Positions 8,773 through 15,730 of a stretch of 64,000 nt of DNA are shown here, piece by piece (the first letter of the stretch is position 1; every line of letters begins with the position of its first letter). The DNA is taken from contig NZ_JACCBT010000001.1 of NCBI RefSeq assembly GCF_013409045.1, positions 5,208,001-5,272,000 of the forward strand. Direction: 5' to 3'. Under the pieces are notes generated by a model, which did no database searches, had not been told where the DNA came from, and saw only the letters and a program-made list of their open reading frames with translations. The stretch comes from Actinomadura citrea. GTDB taxonomy: Bacteria; Actinomycetota; Actinomycetes; Streptosporangiales; Streptosporangiaceae. The position numbers were made by a program, and so were the translations under genes.

Positions 8773-8813
8773 CCCCGGAATGTCAGGCCGCGCGGCGACG
8801 TGACATTCCGGGG
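8773..8813. promoter_or_regulatory. 13-bp perfect inverted repeat between MFS and sigma factor genes
   Basis: CCCCGGAATGTCA (8773-8785) and TGACATTCCGGGG (8801-8813) are perfectly inverted with a 15-bp spacer. The repeat lies about 55 bp from both divergent starts. Each arm contains TGTCA, the core of the -35-like motif known for ECF41 sigma targets, so this could be a divergent promoter pair recognised by the adjacent sigma factor. I do not find a CGTC -10 motif at the usual spacing, so an operator for another regulator is an alternative. Confidence 0.5.
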
Positions 8814-8866
8814 CGCCGTCTCGTCGGAGTGGTGTGAGCACATCCGAGCCAGGGAGCCACCGGGAC

Positions 8867-9814
8867 ATGACCGACCACTCGACCGGCCACTCGCCACCAG
8901 GACACGACCTGCCCGACGCGGGCCTGAGCGCGATCATCAGCGAGCGGCGCCGGCTGATCGGCCTCTCCTACCGGCTCCTCGGCTCCCTGGCCGACGCCGA
9001 GGACGTCGTGCAGGAGACCTACGCCCGCTGGTACGCCATGTCCCCGCGGCGGCGGGAGGCCGTCGCCTCCCCCGGCGCCTGGCTGTCGAAGGTCGCCGGC
9101 CGGATCTGCCTGGACGTGCTCGGCTCGGCCCGCGCGAGGCGGGAGCGCTACGTGGGCGAGTGGATCCCCGAACCGCTGCCCGAGCCCGAGCGGTGGATCG
9201 GCGGGCGGCCGGGCGCCGCCGCGTCCGACCCGGCCGACCGGATCACCCTGGACGAATCGGTCGCCATGGCCTTCCTCGTCGTACTCGAATCGATGACCCC
9301 GGCCGAACGCGTCTCGCTCATCCTGCACGACGTCTTCCGCTACCCCTTCGCCGAAGTGGCCGAGATCACCGGCCGCACCCCGGCGGCGTGCCGCCAGCTG
9401 GCCTCCTCGGCCCGCCGCCGCATCCGCGCCTCCACGCCGCCCGCGGCCCCGGCCGCCGGCCGCGCCGGCGTCGTCAGGAACTTCAAGCAGGCGCTGGAGA
9501 CCGGTGACGTCGACGCCCTGATCGGCCTTCTCGACCCGGGCGCCGTCCTCACCGCCGACGGCGGCGGCGTGGTCAGGACCGTCCTGCGTCCGATCGAGGG
9601 CGGCGAGCGGATCGCGCACGCCATCGCCGAACTCGTCCGGCGGGTGACCGGCGTGACGCTCCTGGAGCGCACGGTCAACGGCCAGCCCGGCCTGATCGCC
9701 CAGCAGGACGGCGTCACCGTGACGGTGTACGCGTTCGAGATCACAGGAGATCGGATCAGGCACATCTGGGCGGTCCGCAACCCCGAGAAACTTCGCCCCT
9801 GGACCAGCGCCTGA
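8867..9814 (+). CDS. ECF41-family RNA polymerase sigma factor (SigJ-like)
   Basis: A 315-residue sigma factor. Region 2 (about 20-90) includes RLIGLSYRLLGSLADAEDVVQETYARW; region 4 (about 140-200) includes LESMTPAERVSLILHDVFRYPFAEVA. Beyond it is a SnoaL/NTF2-like domain of about 110 residues ending in AVRNPEKL. The WIPEP linker, DVFRYPF and the terminal NP-x-KL motif are hallmarks of the ECF41 group, in which the C-terminal domain acts as a built-in regulator instead of a separate anti-sigma factor. ATG 8867 is preceded by AGGGAG; a GTG 33 bp upstream is possible. It is divergent from the MFS exporter. ECF41 genes usually neighbour a small oxidoreductase or decarboxylase-like gene; none is seen here. 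Confidence 0.92.
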   Translation: MTDHSTGHSPPGHDLPDAGLSAIISERRRLIGLSYRLLGSLADAEDVVQETYARWYAMSPRRREAVASPGAWLSKVAGRICLDVLGSARARRERYVGEWIPEPLPEPERWIGGRPGAAASDPADRITLDESVAMAFLVVLESMTPAERVSLILHDVFRYPFAEVAEITGRTPAACRQLASSARRRIRASTPPAAPAAGRAGVVRNFKQALETGDVDALIGLLDPGAVLTADGGGVVRTVLRPIEGGERIAHAIAELVRRVTGVTLLERTVNGQPGLIAQQDGVTVTVYAFEITGDRIRHIWAVRNPEKLRPWTSA

Positions 9815-9954
9815 GACACGCCCCCACCGCAACGGGCTCTCGGAGTGACTATTCCGTCGTGCGGCGGCAAGGCAGTCCTGCCACCCCGTTTCGGTGGTGA
9901 CCCACCGCTTTCCTGATATCACTTGCCGTGACTACAAGAGAGCGGAAGGTGACG

Positions 9955-10194
9955 ATGGCGCATTCTGACGGAAGAGCCGGTTCCCGCAACGAAGTGCTCT
10001 GCCTGGCGGCCGGGGTCGCCGATGTGGTGGCGGAGGGGTTGCGAGGCCTGACCCGGCGCATGCCCGGTCCGGCCGACGTGAGGCAGGAGCTTCGCGCACG
10101 CGGTGAGCTGGCGCTGCGGCGCAACGGCGTGGCTCCGGAGGCGCACATGGAGGTCCTGGCCCGTCAGGCCGCCGCACGGCCCCAGGATGGCTGA
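9955..10194 (+). CDS. Small protein of unknown function, first gene of a prenyl cassette
   Basis: A 79-residue, charged, probably helical soluble protein rich in Ala, Arg and Glu, without a membrane segment or a motif I recognise. The ATG at 9955 has GGAAGG upstream. Its 3' end overlaps the polyprenyl synthase gene by exactly 8 nt, the same overlap that joins that gene to the following oxygenase gene. All three are therefore probably translated as a coupled unit. By position it may be an adaptor, chaperone or substrate-handling subunit for the prenyl enzymes. This is inference from context. Confidence 0.65.
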   Translation: MAHSDGRAGSRNEVLCLAAGVADVVAEGLRGLTRRMPGPADVRQELRARGELALRRNGVAPEAHMEVLARQAAARPQDG

Positions 10195-11170
10195 CCTTCG
10201 CACCCGGGTCGACCGGGCGCTGGCGGAGTTCGTCGAGGCGGAGGTCGCCGAGCTGCTGGCCCTGGACGGCGACCTGGCGCCCGTGGCCGACCAGTTGCGG
10301 ATCTCGGTCGACGGCGGCAAGCGGATCCGCCCGGCGTTCTGCTACTGGGGGTGGCGCGCCGCGGGTCAGCCGGACACCGACGCCATCGTCCGCGCGGCGG
10401 CGGCGCTGGAGCTGGTCCACGCCGCGGCGATCGTCCACGACGACGTCATCGACCGCAGCCCGATGCGCCGCGGACGGCCGAGCGCGCACGAGAGCCTCGG
10501 CGACGCCCTCGCCATCATGGTCGGCGACCTGCTGGTGGCGTGGTCCGCGCAGCTGTTCCACTCCTCGGGCCTGCCGAGGGCCTTCCTCGGCCGGGCGGTG
10601 CCGCAGTGGACCGCGATGGGCCGCGAACTGGTGGCGGGCGAGTGCCTGGAGATCCTGCGGACCGGGGCGGCGCCGGACGTGGCCCGTTCCCTGACGATCG
10701 TGCGGTTCAAGACCGGCTCCTACACCGTCGAGGGGCCCCTGCGGATCGGCGCGGTGCTGGGCGGGGCGGCCGCGCCGACACTGGCCGCGCTGGCCGCCTA
10801 CGCCCGTCCGCTCGGAGAGGCCTTCCAGTTGCGGGACGACCTGTGGGGCGTGTTCGGCGACCCGCGCCGAACCGGCAAGTCGCTCCTGGACGACCTGGCG
10901 GGCCGCAAGCCCACCGCCCTGCTCGCGCTGACCCTGACCGAAGCCGGCGAACCCGACCGCCGGCGCCTGCGGGACCTGCTGGACGGACCGCTCACCCCGG
11001 CCGGCGCCGCCGAGATCCGGGAGATCATGCTGCGCGCCCGGGCGCCGGCCCGCGTCCGGCAGATGATCGACGAACGCGCACACGCCGCGCAGGCGGCCCT
11101 CGCCGGCACCCGGCCGGACGCCGCCGACGCCCTGGCCCGACTGATCTGCGAGGTGACCGCCGATGACTGA
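10187..11170 (+). CDS. Polyprenyl (isoprenoid) diphosphate synthase
   Basis: A 327-residue all-helical trans-prenyltransferase that adds isopentenyl diphosphate units to an allylic diphosphate. GGKRIRPA (residues 43-50) is the substrate-binding opening. The first aspartate-rich motif is DDVID at 85-89 and the second is DDLWGVFGD near residue 220. Residues four and five before the first motif are alanines, not the bulky aromatics that stop at C10-C15, so a product of C20 or longer is likely. ATG 10187 overlaps the preceding stop by 8 nt. An MpaB-like oxygenase follows with another 8-nt overlap, suggesting that the prenyl product, or a molecule carrying it, is then oxidised. Confidence 0.9.
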   Translation: MADLRTRVDRALAEFVEAEVAELLALDGDLAPVADQLRISVDGGKRIRPAFCYWGWRAAGQPDTDAIVRAAAALELVHAAAIVHDDVIDRSPMRRGRPSAHESLGDALAIMVGDLLVAWSAQLFHSSGLPRAFLGRAVPQWTAMGRELVAGECLEILRTGAAPDVARSLTIVRFKTGSYTVEGPLRIGAVLGGAAAPTLAALAAYARPLGEAFQLRDDLWGVFGDPRRTGKSLLDDLAGRKPTALLALTLTEAGEPDRRRLRDLLDGPLTPAGAAEIREIMLRARAPARVRQMIDERAHAAQAALAGTRPDAADALARLICEVTADD

Positions 11171-12311
11171 CTACACCGACCGGTACATGGACGCTCTGCG
11201 GCTGAAGGGCGACCCGCTCGCCGACGCGACCGTCGAAGCCCTGTTCAGCTCCGGGCAGGTGGGCGAGTACAACACCCTCATGCGCTGGTTCACGACCTCC
11301 GGCCAGGCGCTCCCCGACGGACTGCCCGACGCGGCGCGCGACTACCTCCAGGCGACCGCGACCCCGCCGGACTGGATCGACTGGGGCGTCATGGAACAGG
11401 CGCGCCAGTTCTTCATCGACAACGACGTGCACGTCTCCACCGCCCTGTCGTTCGCGGCGATGCCGGCCTGCTACGTCGTCCCGCACGTGGCCAAGCTGCT
11501 GTCGGCCACGCACTCGCTGGCCTACCCCTCACGCCGGATGGCCGAGACCGGGCAGTTCACCGTCTACCTCATGCAGCCCGAGGCGTTCCAGGCCGGCGGG
11601 CGGTTCCTTCCGGCGGCGCAGAAGGTCCGGCTGCTGCACGCCTCCATCCGCCGGCACCTGAAGGAGCAGGGCCACTGGCCCGAGCCCGTCGCGATCTGCC
11701 AGGAGGACATGCTCGGCGGGCTGATGATGTTCAGCATCCAGGTCCTGGACGCCCTGCACCGCATGGGCATCCACATCACCGCCGAAGGCGCGGACGCCTA
11801 CTACTACGCCTGGCGCGTCGTCGGCGTCATCCTCGGCATCGAGCCCGACACCATCCCCCCGGACCTGCAGGCGGCCCGGGAGTTCTCCGACCGGTACATG
11901 GTGCGCCACATGGGCCCCTCCCCCGAGGGGGTGCACCTGACCCGGCAGCTGATCGACCTGTACGAGGAGGTCGTGCCCGGGACGCTGCTCGACCCGGTCG
12001 TGCCCGCGCTCATCCGCTACCTCATCGGCGACACCTCCGCGGACTGGCTCCAGGTCCCCCGTACGCGGTTCGACTCACTCATCAGGATCGCCCCGGCCCT
12101 GCTGGGCGCCCTGGAATGGGTCGAGGACCGCGGGCCGTGGGCCGAGCACATCTCCGACCGGCTCGGCCACCTGGTCACCATGCTGGAACTGTCCTCCCTG
12201 ACGCGGGGCCGCGTCATGCACTACGCCATCCCCCAGGAACTCAAATCCGACTTCGGGGTGCCCTCGAAGAATGCGCGCTGGACCCCGCCCCCGCCCACCC
12301 TCGTCTCCTAG
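11163..12311 (+). CDS. MpaB/DUF2236-family oxygenase
   Basis: A 382-residue protein of the DUF2236 family, which includes fungal MpaB (oxidative cleavage of a farnesyl chain) and bacterial latex-clearing protein Lcp (oxidative cleavage of polyisoprene, heme b). The conserved core VRLLHASIRRHL is at residues 155-166, with Arg156, His159 and Arg163 as probable cofactor-region residues, followed by the EDMLGGLMMFSI helix at 181-192. No secretion signal is evident, unlike secreted Lcp, so it probably acts inside the cell or at the membrane. The start overlaps the polyprenyl synthase stop by 8 nt. Pairing of a long-chain prenyl synthase with a prenyl-cleaving type of oxygenase suggests one pathway. 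Confidence 0.85.
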   Translation: MTDYTDRYMDALRLKGDPLADATVEALFSSGQVGEYNTLMRWFTTSGQALPDGLPDAARDYLQATATPPDWIDWGVMEQARQFFIDNDVHVSTALSFAAMPACYVVPHVAKLLSATHSLAYPSRRMAETGQFTVYLMQPEAFQAGGRFLPAAQKVRLLHASIRRHLKEQGHWPEPVAICQEDMLGGLMMFSIQVLDALHRMGIHITAEGADAYYYAWRVVGVILGIEPDTIPPDLQAAREFSDRYMVRHMGPSPEGVHLTRQLIDLYEEVVPGTLLDPVVPALIRYLIGDTSADWLQVPRTRFDSLIRIAPALLGALEWVEDRGPWAEHISDRLGHLVTMLELSSLTRGRVMHYAIPQELKSDFGVPSKNARWTPPPPTLVS

Positions 12312-12357
12312 CCCAGGCGGGATCGAGCGCTTCGCGCGGGGGGGGAGGCGTCCCGGG

Positions 12358-13035
12358 TCAGGGCTCGAAGCGGTAACCCATGCCCGGCTCGGTGATCAGG
12401 TGGCGGGGGTGGGCCGGGTCGGGTTCCAGCTTGCGGCGCAGGTGCGCGAGGTAGACGCGCAGGTAGTTCGTCTCCTTGTCATAGCCGGGGCCCCATACCT
12501 CGTGGAGCAGCTGCCGCTGGCCGACGAGGGCGCCGGTGTTGCGGACCAGGAGCTCCAGGATGTTCCACTCCGTGGGCGTCAGGCGGATCTCCCGGCCCGC
12601 CCGGGTCACCCGCTTGGCCCCCAGGTCGATCGTGAAGGCCCCGGTCTCCACCACGGTGGCGGCCTGCTCGGCCGGGGCCGCCCGCCGGACCGCCGCGCGC
12701 AACCGGGCCAGGAGCTCGTCCATGCCGAACGGCTTGGTGACGTAGTCGTCGGCGCCCGTGTCCAGGGCCCGGACCTTCTCCTCGGAGGCGTGCCGCGCGG
12801 AGAGCACGATGATGGGGACGTTCAGCCAGCCGCGCAGCCCCTGGATCACCTCGACGCCGTCCATGTCGGGCAGTCCGAGGTCGAGCACCACCACGTCCGG
12901 TCTGCGCCGGGCGGCCAGGTCGAGGGCGGTGCGGCCGTCGGGCGCGGCGTCCACCTCGTAGCCGCGCGTCCTCAGGTTGATCCGCAGCGCGCGGACGAGT
13001 TGCCGCTCGTCCTCGACGAGGAGTATCCGCGTCAC
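12358..13035 (-). CDS. kdpE: KdpE response regulator
   Basis: A 225-residue OmpR/PhoB-family regulator. The receiver domain has the acidic pair Glu8-Asp9 and phospho-acceptor Asp52 (VVVLDLGLPD). The C-terminal winged helix covers about 130-222 (TPTEWNILELLV, NYLRVYLAHLRRKLE). KdpE activates the kdp operon when potassium or ionic conditions signal through KdpD. The GTG start overlaps the stop of the first kinase gene as GTGA. It is the only KdpE in the window although two KdpD genes lie upstream, so both kinases presumably address it. It ends 47 bp from the convergent oxygenase gene. Confidence 0.95.
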   Translation of the reverse strand: MTRILLVEDERQLVRALRINLRTRGYEVDAAPDGRTALDLAARRRPDVVVLDLGLPDMDGVEVIQGLRGWLNVPIIVLSARHASEEKVRALDTGADDYVTKPFGMDELLARLRAAVRRAAPAEQAATVVETGAFTIDLGAKRVTRAGREIRLTPTEWNILELLVRNTGALVGQRQLLHEVWGPGYDKETNYLRVYLAHLRRKLEPDPAHPRHLITEPGMGYRFEP

Positions 13036-15605
13036 GATGATCCCCTACCCTCGTCGCCGGATGCGGAGACGTCCCCGCGGGCGCCGGCGGCCGGCAGCGC
13101 GAAGACCATGGTGAGGCCGCCTCCGGGGGTGTCCTCGGCCCGCAGGGTGCCGCCCATCGCCTCGGTGAAGCCCCGGGCCACGGCCAGGCCCAGCCCCACC
13201 CCGGCGCCCCGGGGAGAGTCCCCGAGGCGCTGGAACGGCGCGAAGATCTGCTCCTTGGCGGCCTCCGGCACTCCGGGACCCCGGTCCGCGACCCTGATCT
13301 CGACCCGCGGGGGCCGCCGGTGCGTCCGCAGCTCACCGGCCGACAGGGTGACGGCGCCGGTGCCGTGCCGGACGGCGTTCTCGACCACGTTGGCCAGCGC
13401 CCGTTCCAGGAGGCCCGGGTCGGCCAGGACCGGCGGGAGCGTCTCCGGGACGTCCACCTCGACGCGGCCCGCCGGCACGCCCTGGAGGGCGGGCGGCACC
13501 ACCTGCTCCAGGGAGACCGGCTGGGTCAGCGGGGAGACGACCCCCGTCTGCAGGCGGCTCATGTCGAGCAGGTTGCCGATGAGGCCGTCGAGCTTGTCGG
13601 CCGACTCCTCGACGGTGGCCAGCAGTTCGGCCTCGTCCTCGGGATCCCAGTCGACGTCGGTCTGGCGCAGGCTGCTCACGCCGGCCTTGATCGAGGCCAG
13701 CGGGGTGCGCAGGTCGTGGGAGACCGCGGCGAGCAGGGCGGTACGGATCTTGTCGCCCTCGGCGAGCCGCCGTGCCCGCCCCGCATCCTCGGCCAGCCGC
13801 CGCCACTCCAGCGCGGCGGCTGCCTGGGACGCGAACGCCGACAGCACCCGGCGGTCCGCGGCGGGCAGGACGCGTCCGCGCAGGGCCAGCACGGTCTCGC
13901 CGCTCCGGTCCGCCCCCTCGCCCGCGCCGACCCCGGCCTGCGCGTCGGCGCGGTCGGGGTCGGGGCACGGGTCGGAGCCGGTCGAGCCCAGGACGGTCCA
14001 GCCGTCGCCCGCTCTCTCCAGCAGCGCGACCGAGGCCACGCCGAAGGTCTCGCGGATCCGCTCCAGCAGGGCGGGCAGCGCCTTCTCGCCGCGCAGCACA
14101 CTGGTCGCCAGCATGCTCAGGGTCTCGGCCTCCGCGCTGCTCTGCGCCGCCTGCCGGGAGCGGCGCGCGGCGAGGTCGACCACCGAGGCGACCGCCGCCG
14201 CCACGCCGACGAAGATCACCAGCGCGAGGGCGTTGTCGCGGTCGCCGATGGTGAGGGTGTGGAAGGGCGGGGTGAAGAACCAGTTGGCCAGTAGGCTGCC
14301 CAGCACCGCGGCGGCCACGGCCGGCCACAGCCCTCCCGCGAGCGCGACCCCGACGGTGAGCACCAGGTAGAACAGGATGTCGGTGACCAGGCCGAACTCC
14401 AGGCCCGCACCGGCCAGCAGGCCGGTCAGCGCCGGGGGGCCGGCGACGGCGAGCGCCCATCCCGTCCCCCTGCGCCGGCGGCTCAGCGCAGGACCGCTCG
14501 CGCGGGTGATGCCGGGGCCCTTCCGGGCGTGCCCGTGGCTGACGATGTGGACGTCGACGTTGCCGGAGTCCCTGGTCACGGCGGCCCCGATGCCGGTTCC
14601 GAACATCCGCCGCCGACCGGAGCGGCGGCCGGCCCCCACGACGAGCTGCGTGGCGTTGACGCCGCGGGCGAACTCCAGCAGCGCCGTCGCCACGTCGTCG
14701 CCCACCACCTGGTGAAACGTCCCGTTCATGCTCTCCACCAGGGCGCGCTGACGCGCGAGTGCCGCCGCGGAGCCCTCGTCGAGGCCGCCGCTGCGCATCA
14801 CGCGGACGGCGAGGAGGTCCGCGCGCCCGGCCCGGGCGCCCATGCGGGCCGCGCGGCGGATCAGCGCGTCGCCCTCCGGGCCGCCGCCCAGCGCCACCAC
14901 GATGCGCTCGCGCGCCTCCCAGGGCTCGGTGATGCCGTGCTGGTCGCGGTAGCGGGCGAGGCCCTCGTCGACGCGGTCGGCCACCCACAGCAGGGCCAGC
15001 TCGCGGAGGGCGCTGAGGTTGCCCGTCCCGTAGTAGCCGGCCGGCGCGGCGCCGGTCTCGTCCGGCGCGTGGACGTTCCCGTGCGCGAGCCGCCTGCGGA
15101 GCGCCTCGGCGGTCATGTCGACCAGCTCGATCTGGTCCGCCCGCCGGACGACGGCGTCCGGGACGGTCTCGTCCTGCCGGACCCCGGTGATGCTCTCCAC
15201 CACGTCGCCGAGCGATTCCAGATGCTGGATGTTGAGAGTGGAGATCACGTCGATGCCCGCCCGCAGGAGTTCCTCGATGTCCTGCCATCGCCGGGCGTTG
15301 CGGCTTCCCGGCGCGTTGGCGTGGGCCGGTTCGTCGACCAGCGCGACCTCGGGACGGCGGGCCAGCAGGGCGTCCACGTCCAACTCGGTGAGCCACGACC
15401 CCCGGTAGGGCGTCCGGCGGGCAGGGACGACCTCCAGGTCGCCGATCTGCTCGGCCGTCCGGGAGCGCCCGTGGGTCTCGACGAGGCCGACGACCACGTC
15501 CGTGCCGCGCCCGGCGCGCCGCCGGCCCTCGTTCAGCATGGCGTAGGTCTTGCCGACCCCGGGCGCCGCGCCAAGATAGATGCGCCATGTGCCCCGCCTG
15601 CCCAT
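13032..15605 (-). CDS. kdpD: KdpD sensor histidine kinase (copy next to kdpE)
   Basis: 857 residues. The N-terminal KdpD domain has a P-loop LGAAPGVGKT (11-20); a universal-stress-like domain follows to about 360; four membrane helices lie at about 390-490 (NWFFTPPFHTLTI loop); then a GAF-like segment, and a HisKA domain with the phospho-accepting His630 in SHDLRTPL. The ATPase domain contains the N box LANVVENAVRHG, DRGPGVP and GAGVGLGLAVARG. All catalytic motifs are intact. It is coupled to kdpE by a GTGA overlap. A 118-bp gap containing a KdpE-box-like repeat pair separates it from the second kinase gene, so kdpD-kdpE may also have its own promoter. Confidence 0.94.
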   Translation of the reverse strand: MGRRGTWRIYLGAAPGVGKTYAMLNEGRRRAGRGTDVVVGLVETHGRSRTAEQIGDLEVVPARRTPYRGSWLTELDVDALLARRPEVALVDEPAHANAPGSRNARRWQDIEELLRAGIDVISTLNIQHLESLGDVVESITGVRQDETVPDAVVRRADQIELVDMTAEALRRRLAHGNVHAPDETGAAPAGYYGTGNLSALRELALLWVADRVDEGLARYRDQHGITEPWEARERIVVALGGGPEGDALIRRAARMGARAGRADLLAVRVMRSGGLDEGSAAALARQRALVESMNGTFHQVVGDDVATALLEFARGVNATQLVVGAGRRSGRRRMFGTGIGAAVTRDSGNVDVHIVSHGHARKGPGITRASGPALSRRRRGTGWALAVAGPPALTGLLAGAGLEFGLVTDILFYLVLTVGVALAGGLWPAVAAAVLGSLLANWFFTPPFHTLTIGDRDNALALVIFVGVAAAVASVVDLAARRSRQAAQSSAEAETLSMLATSVLRGEKALPALLERIRETFGVASVALLERAGDGWTVLGSTGSDPCPDPDRADAQAGVGAGEGADRSGETVLALRGRVLPAADRRVLSAFASQAAAALEWRRLAEDAGRARRLAEGDKIRTALLAAVSHDLRTPLASIKAGVSSLRQTDVDWDPEDEAELLATVEESADKLDGLIGNLLDMSRLQTGVVSPLTQPVSLEQVVPPALQGVPAGRVEVDVPETLPPVLADPGLLERALANVVENAVRHGTGAVTLSAGELRTHRRPPRVEIRVADRGPGVPEAAKEQIFAPFQRLGDSPRGAGVGLGLAVARGFTEAMGGTLRAEDTPGGGLTMVFALPAAGARGDVSASGDEGRGSS

Positions 15606-15712
15606 GCCGAGCGCCGCCTCCCCCTCGCCTGAATCGTCCCTTTATGGGGCCTGGCGAAATCTAGCAAAGCCTGGTGGGCGCCCCTGTACGGTCCGTCCCC
15701 GCGGATCAGGAA

Positions 15713-15730
15713 TTGACGTTTTCTTAACGG
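15713..15730. promoter_or_regulatory. KdpE-box-like direct repeat upstream of kdpD-kdpE
   Basis: TTGACG at 15713 and TTAACG at 15724 repeat with an 11-bp period, the helical phasing used by OmpR/PhoB-family dimers. The 18-bp unit matches 14 of 18 positions of the unit at 23344-23361 in front of the whole kdp operon. It lies about 110 bp upstream of the kdpD start and overlaps the stop codon of the other kinase gene. Confidence 0.6.
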
